Shown here: positions 9,940-20,539 of the stretch, piece by piece
Layout: each line of letters starts with the position of its first letter
Numbering within the stretch: the stretch's first letter is position 1
Assembly: GCA_015680685.1 (NCBI GenBank)
Contig: MNCI01011946.1
Span: 129,035-193,034 of the forward strand
Reading direction: 5' to 3'
DNA from: Gnetum montanum
Taxonomy: Eukaryota > Streptophyta > Gnetopsida > Gnetales > Gnetaceae
Length of the DNA: 64,000 nt
Position numbers and translations under genes: made by a program
The notes under the pieces: model-generated
The model's input: the letters and a program-made list of their open reading frames with translations, nothing else
The model's database searches: none
Told to the model about the DNA's origin: nothing

Positions 9940-12279
9940 ATTTGAGTTAGAACCAGAAGTGGGTTGAATGTTTACAGCTCTCGTAGCGTTATGTTGCTAC
10001 GGTTGAATGGGGAGTTTCCCTTGCATTGTTAGAGCAGGAGGTATGGGAACTACCGGTGGAAGAGAGGCAAATGGATTTGGAGGATGGTGCAAGTATGGAG
10101 CATCTCTCGGAGGAGAAGGAGTCCTTCTAAAGTACTCCCAAACTTGGTAGTAACGTTGGGGAGTTGTGTGACTCATGGAGTCACTTGGAGAAATCGGCTA
10201 CTGCACGTAGTATTCATATGGATCTAGCTTCCGGTAAGGGTATTAATGTTTCGACGGTGGAATCCCCCATGACTATGGGTATTGACACTGCTTGATGGGT
10301 TGCAGTGAAGTTCCACTTGGATAGTACGTCAATAGTTGGTGGAACTATCTTGGGTTACCTTGGGGATAAGGTAATATTCGGGGTGTCTGCCGTTGGTTAA
10401 GTCTCAGGTTAAGTGCATACACCCCAGACTCTTGTAGATGTGAGATGATTGGACAACATCCCTTAGGATGGTCATAGTGGTAGATATCACATCCACCGTC
10501 ATTATCTATGTTTGAATCCACAACCTCATTGGAGATAGTTATTTTCCCCTTACCCTTGTCACGTGCAGGGCCTAAATCTCTCCGCTTTTTCTTGTCTTTG
10601 TCACTACTTCGTTCCTCCTTAGACTCCTCTATGATTTTCAGGACAAGTTCAAGTCTACTATCCAAGGAGTCTTGTATTTGATTTACCTTAGCTGCCACCT
10701 CCGTTGTTAGCTTCTGAAGCTGCAAGGTTTTCCTATTCACCAACTCTTCGAGTGGTGACTCATCCTCTTCATCGCAAAATCTCGCTCCCTTCTTTCGAAG
10801 AGAGGGAACACAATTATATTCTTCTGCGCTCTCTCATTTTCATAGCTCCCCTTCTTCTTTGGCTACTTGTTCCAAAAATTGATGAATCTCATGGGATCTA
10901 AGTTTTGATAATCTCCCTTGGGCATAAGTCTCAAGGGTTCTCCTAGTTTCATACCTTAGCCCATCTACGATGTGGTGAATTTGATCTTGTTGTGCGTAAC
11001 CATGGCTCGGGAAACTATGTAACAATGCATAGTAGCGGCCCATGGCAACATCAAAGGATTCATGAGTACCTTGCTTCCATCCTTGGATCTGCTTACACAA
11101 ATTAGACACTCTGGAGTACATTTGATATTTATCGTTGAAGAGTTCTAACATCGTACTCCACCTCCTAATGGTTTCCGGTTCTAAGGACCGGTACCAACTC
11201 TCTACTTCCTTGATGAGTGTCCCAAGAAATAACTTGAGTTTCTACCACTTGTTCTCTATGTTTTACAAGGTGCAGGCATCGTGGAATTCCTGTAAATGAT
11301 TTTGTCGATCCATGTTGTATCCCCCCTCAAAGCGTGGGATGTTGTTCATGTCTAAATGCTTGATCCGACTATCTCTTTGATGCCTTGTCAGTATTCTCAC
11401 TACCTCTATGATGTCTAGCATGCTTCAAGTTGTAAGTAGGGGTTCATCATGATCATCTCTTTCATGACATCTATGATGTCTACGTTTGTTCGCTACTTTC
11501 CCTTCGTTCATGCCCTTGTCCTCTCTCTTGACTTTCTCGTCGAGGTCTCTCATTTTGTCTACCTCTATCCTAACTGTTATGCTCTTTATGACTGCACCCA
11601 GATGTGGAAGGAGAGGGTGAATGATGTGAAGAAGGGGAAGAATAAGGAGAACCATTGCCATGACGATGTTTGCCACCTTCTCTTCTGTGGCTTCGACCCC
11701 GATCGTGATGACGATCTGAGTGCCCTTCCTTGTCATGTGTTATTGTTCCCTTAGTGAATAGCTGGTGTTCACTGGGATTAGAACTAGGGTTGTGTATCAT
11801 GGATCATAGGTTTTGATACCCCACCTCCTCACTATCATTAGGAGGGGGAACATCTTTCGATAGAGAACCCGTTATAAGTGGTTCACCATCTCCAATTTCA
11901 CTTAGGACGTGCGAGACCTCTTTTCCCTTTAACAGTGTATGTTGCCTCTGCTACCTTGAGTCCCTTAAACGTTGTGTGGCTATGGGATAGTAATCCCTCA
12001 TGTCAAAATCTACCACAATGTATTCAACATATAATTCTGTCATGCTTATCTGTGCCAAAGCACATAGAAGCATGCTGGGGACTGCACGATCTAGAGGTAA
12101 CACTATGTTACCTTGCAAGTCTCTCCAGCACATCTGTTCATCCTGATGGAAAATAAAAGTAAAATTAGGTATATACTCATCGAGATGAGTATATACCACC
12201 CTATATGTGTTTTAGACTACCGACTATTCTTTGTATTATCCCTAGGTGGTGAATTGATTTTGTTAGAAGAAGAAGACAT
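9940..12279 (-). pseudogene. gag of element B (decayed)
   Basis: The start is the ATG complementary to 12277-12279, encoding MSSSSNKINSPPRD, which aligns with C and D. It is followed by the conserved N-terminal block (YTHLDEYIPNFTF, HQDEQMCWRDLQGNI) at about 11951-12199. Then come the His-rich segment at 11425-11800, the Retrotrans_gag-like core at 10840-11151 (FNDKYQMYSRVSNLC, VDGLRYETRRTL), the charged segment at 10345-10743 and the knuckle region. In the knuckle the second cysteine is replaced by tyrosine (CDIYHYDHPKGC). The MRAINI-like tail is fused to A. Several stops are present. Confidence 0.8.
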
Positions 12280-12403
12280 TGTTATTTATCGGTGTGCTGA
12301 TTAACTGCTATGTAAATTTTTGTTTAATTAACCTTAAGGGTTCGTTTAAGCTCCCAACGATGTGAGTGATTTCCTATGTTCTACTTCGTGCACAAACACT
12401 TAG

Positions 12404-12421
12404 TCCCTGGCAACGGTGCCA
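12404..12421 (-). other. Primer-binding site of element B (tRNA-Asp type)
   Basis: On the + strand TCCCTGGCAACGGTGCCA is the reverse complement of the tRNA-Asp site with two mismatches, both C-to-T as read. It lies one base from the LTR end, as in every other copy. Confidence 0.88.
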
Positions 12422-12422
12422 A

Positions 12423-13265
12423 TGATGAGTGGCGAGGTACCCCTACACTCAACCATACGAATACGAGCATAACATGCATGATCCGGTCGAACTTCGCAGA
12501 CTAAGTGCCTACACGCCTCATGGAACACTTAAGGTTAATTATTCGTTGTCTTCCCAGACTTACTTGTATTTGTCATGGTGTATGGTTAAGTAAGTCTGAG
12601 GTATGTGATTTTTATAGCTTTTTCAGTTTTATCTCCTATGCTGAAAGGTGAAGGGTTGAAGAGACTAGTTACTAACTCTAACTAACTAACTAAGTTTGAA
12701 TTAACCTAGTGTCAGCATCCGTTCCCACTTACCATTCACACCCTGAACCAATGCAACCGTGGTTACCAAATGCTAGTCATTGCTGGGATCACCAAGCGTA
12801 ACACACATGCTTGAAGTCGTCGTATTGAGGCACTTAACTAGGAGAGAAGGGTTGAGAGAGATTTAATTCCTAATAAAGCATGTTAATGATAAACAGTAAA
12901 TAATAATAAATAAAATCCTAATTATCCTATTCCATGCACTACAAGGTTTATCCAAGAAGTTCGTCTTTATTTCCATACACAAATATGTATTCAGGTATAG
13001 TATCTGCTCGAATAAAGATTTGTTTACTTTGGAGCTCCTACTGTGGGCACATGGAAAATATTCTATCTCTGGAGAAGTAAAACTGTCAAAGTTTCCCTAA
13101 GGGTCTAGATCTAGATGAGAAACAAGGGAGATCCACCTCTTATTTATAGATATGATGGCACACCACGATATCACGTACGTGATATCATGGGGGATGATGC
13201 GATATCATGGCCAACGCGATATCGCGTACATGATATCATAGCCCATGCGATATCGCATCCCATCA
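12423..13265 (-). repeat. 5' LTR of element B with six GATATC motifs
   Basis: An 843-bp LTR running on the + strand from TGATGAGTGGCGAGG to GCATCCCATCA. Its outer 100 bp (13157-13257) hold six GATATC hexamers, most embedded in larger palindromes such as CGCGATATCGCG-like and GTACGTGATATC units. A TATA box (CTTATTTATAG on the + strand) lies just inside near 13138-13148. The poly(A) hairpin is near 12967-13022. B has the longest GATATC array in the window. Confidence 0.9.
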
Positions 13266-14935
13266 ATTATGAACCCTTGTTAGCAAGTAAAAGTATGATA
13301 CAGATCAAGGAAGTAGTTAGAATATCTCATAAGCATAAAAAAGAGAGCTACATCAAACAGCTTGATATTAATAACATTTCTAAATTTAAGGGAGGCTACA
13401 ATTTTGATCTACAACATCATTTACAAGTCTTCCATGATGCTTGTTCCTTATAAAATATTGAAAGTAAGTGACAAAAGCTTAAGCTCTTTCCTAGGATACT
13501 AATAAAAGAGGTTGAAAGTTGGTATTGATTGTTGAAACTAGATTCAATCCACCTATTGTCCACAATGCTTGAGACCTTCAACAAGACATATCAAACCAAT
13601 TCAAGGGTGTTCAATCTAAAAAAGCAAATCCAAGAGTGAAAGCAAGAGAACCATGATTTCCTTAATGCATCCTTGGATAGATATTGTTTTCTATTACATA
13701 AGTATCTAGGCCATGGATTTTCTTAAAAAGAACAGCTTCATCACATCATAGATGGGCTTCATAACAAAATAAGGAAGATCCTTGGGATCTATGCCCAAGG
13801 AATATTAATAGAGTTGAGAGCCTATTGGATACAAAGGCTAATTGAACATGTGGAAAAAGAAGGAGGAGAGTTATATAAAAGGGAGAGCACACAAGAATAT
13901 AATTGGGATCCAATTCTTTGAAAAAGGAGATCCATATTTATGATTAAGAAGACAAGGTAGCTCTTGATGAGATGATTTCACATAAAAACTTGGCAATACA
14001 AAAGGTTATCACTAGATTGGGACAAGGATAGATAAGATGTAGAAATTGGTAAATGAAAAAGTTATAACCATATTGAAAATCATGGAGGAAAGGACAAAGT
14101 AGGTAGAATTAATGGACCAAGAAAAGAAGAGAAAAAAAACAAGGAAACATGCAGGGACACTTATCCACAAAATGAGAAACATGAAATTGTGTAAGAGGTT
14201 GCAGACTTAGACTTATAAAAGGAGGATGGATGTGAAATTTGTCAATATGAACATCCAAAGGGCTATTACCCAATTATGTTACATCTAGAAGAGTCTAGAA
14301 CTTTTTCTTTGAATCCTAAGTTCATGGAAGAGAAAATTCCCAAGAGATTATCGTATTCATAAGGCAATTATAGATAGTCCTATAATCAATAGTACTATCT
14401 AAGTGAAACTCCTCCTTAACCTTAAGACTACTATTAACAATAATGTCAAAATCCACACTCGTGGGGAATGCCATCATGAAACCAACAATATTCTTATTAG
14501 GAACTAGACCCTTCTAGATATTATGTTTAAAAACCTATTTTTTGGAGTGATTCTACTGCCCATACCTTAACCCATTACTATGATCCTCCTAAATACCTTC
14601 AAGACACAACTTCTCTTGTGAAATCATCATCATGTCCTTCATCTATCATATCCTCAATACTCATACTTCTCTCCAACATATGCCACCACTAACAATGCAA
14701 GAAGAATTGGTAGTACAACCTCAACAAAAGAATGTCACTCATGTTGTGAGCATACAAGTGAATGATAGTGCTAGTAGCCATAAGAATAAGCCTCAAAAAC
14801 ATATTTTCTTTAGGATAGTTTCCACATGTCTAATTATAACTAGTAGGCCTACTAGCTCATTTGGACTAGTGTAAGGACAATATGGTGCAACCCCTACTGC
14901 ATAATAAAATGCCTTATAATCCTATGTGAAAAATC
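13266..14935 (+). pseudogene. gag of element E (strongly decayed)
   Basis: It opens in the middle of gag (block with LDINNISKFKGGYNFD and HHLQVFHDACSL near 13360-13450). It continues through the Retrotrans_gag-like core, a charged segment and a knuckle region at about 14225-14270. There CEICQYEHPKG is kept but the last cysteine is changed to tyrosine. The tail with P/Y-rich residues runs to about 14800. Stops occur every 30-60 codons, and the sequence is clearly more diverged from A-D than they are from each other. Confidence 0.75.
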
Positions 14936-14973
14936 AATAACCATTACCACTTTAAAAAAACATAAAAGCTAAC

Positions 14974-15736
14974 CATGGTGATGAGTGACAAGGTATCCCT
15001 ACACTCAACCATATGAATCACAAGCGTTCATGCATGATCCAGTTGAATTCTGCAGATGGGACTAGTTGTGGTATCTAGACTTCTATGCTTTGATTACAGT
15101 TCGTTGTCTTCCCACTTGGACTAGTTTAATCACCTAGAACAAGAATGAAAGGTAAGGTAATTTAAGATCTAATTCATCTACTTCCTAGTTAGCATAACAC
15201 AAGTACCCGTCCCACTTTCCGAGACACCTCCTAAACACATATAGCACTACTAGGCTACCAAATGTTAAGTGTTGCTAGGTTACCAAGCACTATATGTATG
15301 CTTGAAGTGGTCATGCTTGTGTTCATTAACAACTAGAAATTAATTACCTAATTGAACTGCATTAAAGTAAAGTGCATTAAAGGAAACATTATTCTTAGTG
15401 TTGCAAGGATTGTCAAAAGAGTTCATTTTTATTTCCATCACATTGCTGCACTTAGGTACATTAGTGTTTGAACAAAGAACCATACACACTTAGACTCCTT
15501 TTGCGAGCACTCAGAAAATATTCTAACTTTGGAGAGAATAAACTACAAGAGCTTCACTTCTCTGACTGAATACTAACTAAAACTTATGCAAAATTGGAAA
15601 CCCAGGCTCTATATTCATGGGCTGGCATATACCCCCCAATGTTAGATACTGAACGTCACATCAAGACCTCGACATCACGTACCTAACATTGAATACCTAA
15701 CATCACGATGACTAAAAAATGTGTTTCATCACATGG
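14974..15736 (-). repeat. Solo LTR F with target duplication CATGG
   Basis: The LTR occupies 14979-15731, from TGATGAGTGACAAGG to GTGTTTCATCA. It is flanked on both sides by CATGG (14974-14978 and 15732-15736). No internal sequence is attached, so LTR-LTR recombination removed the body. The orientation is minus, judged from the GGTAYCCCTACACTCAACC end at the low coordinate. GATATC motifs are degenerate here; ATCAC/CTAACAT-type repeats replace them. It is nested in E. Confidence 0.9.
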
Positions 15737-18286
15737 CATTATGGAGAGATAAAAAATTTCTTACATTACTAATAATGATAAATGATGTAATTATGGCTTA
15801 AAAGTTCAAAGTCTTAACAAGATTCTTATACCAACTCATAATAATCTTGAGGAACAAGTGTGTATGCAAAATCATATCTACACAATAGCCACTAAACCAA
15901 AATATACCCAATTGTAAGAAAATGGGAATACTAAACTATCAAAAAGATGCATGGAAGCATCCAACCCACTTATCAACTCTTTTCATAAGAAAATGAACCA
16001 AATAGAGAACTTACAAAATAACATCCTACACCCTAATCATACCTTAGAAGAAATTAATGAACAAGAAGACCCAAAATTGAAATAGAACATAAAAAAAAAG
16101 AAGAAAACATATCTAGACCCTCTCAAATAGAAATACCTTCTAGTTCAGTTGGATGTATGTGTCCAAGTAATCGAAACTTGATTATCATCTATATTAAATG
16201 GGCTAACAAGTGAAAGCATATATCACTAAAGATGATGAATGAGAAACCTACAATGTATGATCCAGGGAATATGCAGTTTATTTTATGAATGCTCACCTAT
16301 GAGTTTAGTCATGGGGGAGATGCCTCATCTTAAATTAGGAACTAATAAGTGCATTTTCAGTTTTTGTTTTATAATTTTTCAATTTTTGACATTTTTCTAT
16401 TTTTTCAAAATTTTTGAATTCTTAATATGCATTCCATTTCTTGTTTCTTTTCTCTTCTTTATAATTTTATATTTTCTGGAGTCATTTCCTTTGTGTTTTG
16501 TGGCTATTTACTATGTTTCTATTAATAATGTTGCTAGTCATGATGCAAAAATAAACATCTTGTTTTAGGTTTTTGTCCTATGCTACCAAGAAAATTGGGT
16601 AAGTAATTATGGAAAGCAGTGAGACCACACCATCCATCCCTCCAACTTCTATAATTAAGAGGTTTTCTTATGAAAGTAATATAGTTCTTCTTACATGAAA
16701 CTAAAATTAAATCATGATCATTATGGCTTGAAGAAAGGGGGAAAACCAAGAGGGAATGGAAAAGGATATAACATTAAGGGGATTTGTTGATTCTTCGTAT
16801 TTCCTGCATAGGGCTTACTACTTCATGTGTTTATATCATTAATCATGTTTTAATTTTGATGAATGCATGTTTTTTAAAAAGTTTTACCTTGTCATGTTAC
16901 TTGAAAGACATGTTACCCATGCTTGAAGATAGTCCTTTGGCAATGAATGCATAAGTCATTTATTAATAAATTTACAAAATAAATTGATTTCTAGGGTATC
17001 ATTGGAAAAACATGTTACCAATGCCTAAAGGTAGGCTACTTCTAGGAATCCTAAAGGTCTCCTGGACTAGTCTCATTATGTGATTGGAAAGACATGTTAC
17101 CCATACCTAAAGGTACTCTTCTGTTGGGATTAGCATTAGGTATAGAGTTGGAAAGACATGTTACCCATTCTAGAAAACACCCCTCTAACCAAGGATCAAA
17201 TTTCCTCAAAAATTTAACATTTCAGTAATTAATTAACCAAAATTGCTTCCTTATTTTCTTTAATTCAGTAGTAATGTTTTCATTGGTTGTAGTGGTTCTA
17301 CAATGGTAAGTTCTGTATGATACAATGTGATGTCATTGGCAAAGGTATGGGTTTGGTTTGAAATATGGAAAGATATGTATGATGATTATTTTAATCATAA
17401 TTGACACAATAACCTATTGTAAACATAGTATGGTACCTCACATCCCAATCTTTGCAATCCCTTCTCATCCCATTATTCACCTCACTACTACATGTAATTA
17501 TGTGCCTAATGGTTTTGTATAGTATAGTGCAGGATCCTAAAAAAGGTGATACTATGTTATTTAGAATATAAACATGATTCACATTTAACTTAGAAGATGC
17601 CCATGGACATCTATAGAAGTAGTTATGTAAGGGCATTATGGTAAGAGCCTGCTTTGGGAAGGACCTACTTGCATGACTTTTGTTGATCATGGCTCTAAAC
17701 CAAAACCTCACATTTTAAAGGAAATCATGGATAGGTTGTCAAAATTCATGCATGAATTTGGGACTACTTCTCATTAATTTCAATTAATTTTTAATGCTTT
17801 TATATTGAAATTTCCTCTAAATTCAATATTTCTTGGCCATTTTAGAACCTCGTGATTTTCAATATTCTAGTGCATTTGCAATATTTTGCAAACTAGACCT
17901 TTGATTTTAGCTATTTGAAAATTTTTAAGCTCTTAGAGTTGAGCCCATTTATCATGGGGGCTAAGGATGTGAGTTTTTGAAATTTTTCTAATACCCCATT
18001 TTTGAACAGTATGATAACTAATAGTAAAAATAATCAAAATGACTTAAATAACTTAATGATTTTAGTTATCCAAGAGCCTTGGCAATATTATGTCATAATC
18101 ACCTTGAGTTCAAATGTTAAATTTTTTCAAAATTTAAGCTAACCAAAGATCCAAAAAGGATTATCATTAAGGAAAAATTATCAAAACTAATTTTGATCTT
18201 TTGGTGATTGTAAATGATACCAAAAGAAATGCCTAAGATTGAAGGTCTTTTACAAGGCAAGAAATAGAGGTCAAGAGGAGAATAGA
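15737..18286 (+). other. Degenerate middle and 3' region of element E
   Basis: I could not recognise RT, RNase H or most of integrase between 15737 and 16280; they are deleted or unreadable. Near 16290-16325 the sequence matches the integrase end followed by TCATGGGGGAGATG. A T-rich stretch follows, then four copies of an ACATGTTACCCAT motif, the GAGCCTGCTTTGG motif near 17645, and a second TCATGGGGG at about 17954. All match the order in A, C, J and K. Confidence 0.6.
16900..17185 (+). repeat. Four spaced copies of a GGAAAGACATGTTACCCAT motif in E
   Basis: The motif occurs near 16903, 17007, 17094 and 17149, each time followed by a CTTGAAG or CTAAAGG-like tail. C and K carry it once, on the minus strand, at about 46195-46216 and 63565-63586. 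E has therefore amplified one conserved 3'-region module. Confidence 0.75.
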
Positions 18287-18983
18287 GGAGGTGATGAGTG
18301 GCGAGGTACCCCTACACTCAACCATATGAAACAAGCGTAGCACACGCGATCCGGTCGAACTCTGCAGACTAAATGCCTAAACGCCCCATGGAACACTTGG
18401 GGTTAATCATTCGTTGTCTTCCCAGACTTACTTGTTGTTGTCATAGTGTATGGTTAAGTAAGCCCAAGGTATATGATTTTTTTTTGGTCTTTTATGGTTT
18501 TTATCCTATGCTATCAAGGTGAATGGTTGAGAGAGCTAACTAACTCTAACTAAGGACTAAGTCTAAATTAACTAGCATTAGCATCCATTCCCACTTATCG
18601 TACACACCCTGAACTATGCAACTGTGGCTACCAAATGCTAATTGTTACTGGGATCACCACACGTAACACACGTGCTCAAAGTGGTTGTACTGAGGAACTT
18701 AACTAACCTAAACGTAATGAGTAGCCGATTCCTTGACTAGTCGTACACACCCGTAGATGCTCGTAATCAAGTTGTACTCATTCCGCATTCTAGGAGTTGA
18801 GGGTGAGAGAGACTAATCGCGATGAGTAGCCGATTCCTTGATTAGCCGTACACATTTGTCAATGCTTGTAATCAAGTCATACTCATGNGGGGAGTGCCAC
18901 CTTTTATTTATAGATTTGGCAGCGGACTGTGATATCGCGTACACGATATCGCAGTCAATGAGATATCGCGTCTCATCAGGAGG
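18287..18983 (-). repeat. Solo LTR G with target duplication GGAGG
   Basis: The LTR occupies 18292-18978 (TGATGAGTGGCGAGG to GCGTCTCATCA) and is flanked by GGAGG on both sides. It holds three GATATC motifs near its outer end and a TATA box next to them. The stretch that in other LTRs contains the poly(A) hairpin is replaced by two copies of a 67-bp unit (18716-18782, 18821-18887). An ambiguous base sits at 18888, exactly at the end of the second unit. Confidence 0.88.
18716..18887. repeat. Two 67-bp units bounded by ATGAGTA / TACTCAT inside LTR G
   Basis: The units at 18716-18782 and 18821-18887 are about 85% identical. Each begins ATGAGTAGCCGATTCCTTGA and ends in TACTCAT, so each has perfect 7-bp terminal inverted repeats plus an inner CTTGA/TCAAG pair. 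They are foreign to the LTR family. They could be tiny foldback elements or a local sequence duplicated by repair. Confidence 0.65.
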
Positions 18984-19384
18984 ACATGCCCATGGAAAAA
19001 TAACATATATAAGAACTACAACTCAAACATCACATGTTCAATAACTAGAAATCCATGGGACAATGAGGAGAAATTTCAATCCATCCTTTAAAATTTTTGC
19101 ATAAGAAAGAGAAGCACAAACATAACAACCAAGGATAGAAGAACTACCACCACTAGCGACAACATGAAGATTCATCATTGGTGGATTTTTAAAGACTTTT
19201 ATAATTTTGTAAGCTTTGATGTTTGTCTAGTCTTTTTGTCATTTTGTAATACATTTACTTGAATAAAATTTTATAATGCAGCACTCAAGTTTTATAATGT
19301 CAGTCAATCTAGTCTTGGTCATCCCACAATTTTTGTAATGGAGCTTCATCCATTTTATATAACTTAAGGATAAGTTTTTGATGA

Positions 19385-20377
19385 GTTGTGGGGGTATGAT
19401 GAAGCATTTTTTATTAATTATATTAGTTGGATACAATATTTTAGATGCTACATAGCATCTACATCAATGCATCCCTGTTGATGTATCTCAATTGGCTACT
19501 ACATCGTAGATACTACATTGCATCTGTTATATCATAGTTATGTTGATGTAGCCTTGTTGACGCATTCTTGTTGATGCAAATTGAGATATGCTAACACATA
19601 TATGTTAATGCAACCTTCGTATTTACCTATAAATATGTGAGCATCCACCATGTATTTGGCACCATTTAGTCAGTAGTATAACCAAACTCTTGCAGTTTTC
19701 TTTCATAATCTTACCAAATAGTCAATGAGTGCCTTCAACATGGATTTGAGTCAATTGCACAACGTCTTATTCAAATAGTATTGTACCTGGATACATTCCA
19801 TGAATGATAATAAGATTGAGATTAATTCATATTCATTGTATTACTTTGACTTAGAATAGATTTTCTTTTAATGTAGTTACTTTCTATGTACTTTGTTAAT
19901 ATTTACATTTTCATACATATTAATTAATTGGTGAAATGAGCATGACCAATTTAGAGCTTAAACATGTATTCACTTTGTAAACCTAGTAACGTTATTGCTT
20001 GGTTCACCCAATAGCATAATACTTCATAATCCTAATAGTGGATAAGTCAGTTTAGGACATGTATGACAAACTGAGAAGGAACACTCATCACTCTTAGGCT
20101 ATCTTAAGACTTATCTTATTATTATTAATTAGATTAAATAATTAATTTTTATGTTATTATTTTGTTTAGTTCAAGGCCCCAACAACATTAATAATCATAT
20201 GCCTTATCTTGGACTATACCATATGTGATAAAGCTATCACAAGTCCAAGTGAGAAGACAATGATCTATGATCAACCCTTAACAATCTAGATATCACATTA
20301 GTTTCATTCATAAAATTCAATTGGATCACGTGTATATGCTTGTGATTTATATGGTTCAACATAGGGCATCCTCATCA
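19385..20377 (+). repeat. Polypurine tract and 3' LTR of element E
   Basis: GAGTTGTGGGGGTA precedes TGATGAAGC, matching the tract and LTR start of J and, reversed, of C. The LTR runs 19397-20377 (981 bp) and ends CATCCTCATCA after a TATGGTT-CAACATAGGG stretch. Its U3 carries TGCATC/GATGCA and CTTGTTGA-type palindromic repeats of the kind seen in K. TATA (CTATAAATATG) lies near 19629-19639. The five bases after it (CTTGT) cannot be checked against the lost 5' end. Confidence 0.75.
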
Positions 20378-20539
20378 CTTGTCAAAAGCCTATAGGAAAA
20401 CTAGAAGTGTATAAAGATGATACTTTGTTAGATCATTTTCCTATTAGCATTTTTTCTTTTTGGTATTAATTCTTCATCCTTTTGGAAGCATGATCTTTTT
20501 TGTATGAATGCTAACATGTTCATAGGACCAAGTGAAAAA

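Larger units (their letters stand above)
9938..13265 (-). mobile_element. Element B: 5' LTR and gag of an Athila-like element, inverted against A
   Basis: On the minus strand it reads LTR (13265-12423), primer site, gag, and stops in the gag P/Y/Q-rich tail at about 9938. There it meets the 3' region of A tail to tail. Protease, pol and the 3' LTR are missing. The flank after the LTR (ATTAT at 13266-13270) is immediately followed by the gag of E in the + orientation. B therefore probably inserted into E before a deletion fused it to A. Confidence 0.8.
18214..19250 (+). pseudogene. ORF3 remnant of element E, interrupted by solo LTR G
   Basis: The ATG at 18214 sits in a GGTGATTGTAA-ATG context that matches the conserved splice acceptor and start of ORF3 in J and K; here the acceptor AG is mutated to AA. 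The first codons read MIPKEMPK, comparable to the MTPKQK and MAPK starts of J and K. Most of the ~950-codon frame is deleted. After G the sequence resumes near the ORF3 tail and runs into the pre-LTR region. It is non-functional. Confidence 0.5.
13266..20377 (+). mobile_element. Element E: old family 2 element, split by solo LTRs F and G
   Basis: The + strand order is gag from 13266 (5' part lost at the B junction), nested solo LTR F, a pol-less stretch, the end of integrase near 16290-16320, the 3' region, a start and tail of ORF3 (18214 to about 19250) split by solo LTR G, a polypurine tract, and a 3' LTR (19397-20377). Removing F and G with their target duplications restores continuous sequence, which shows that the pieces belong together. 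Heavy AT drift and many stops make E the oldest element here. Confidence 0.75.

Noticed and set aside
13157-13257. GATATC array as a CRISPR-like or regulatory repeat of the host
   Set aside because: It recurs only at the outer end of family 1 LTRs next to their TATA box. It is part of U3, and the genome is a plant.
4095-13270. A and B as the two ends of one element with an inverted interior
   Set aside because: The flanking five-base sequences do not match, the LTRs differ clearly in GATATC copy number, and both halves carry their own primer site and gag in opposite orientation.
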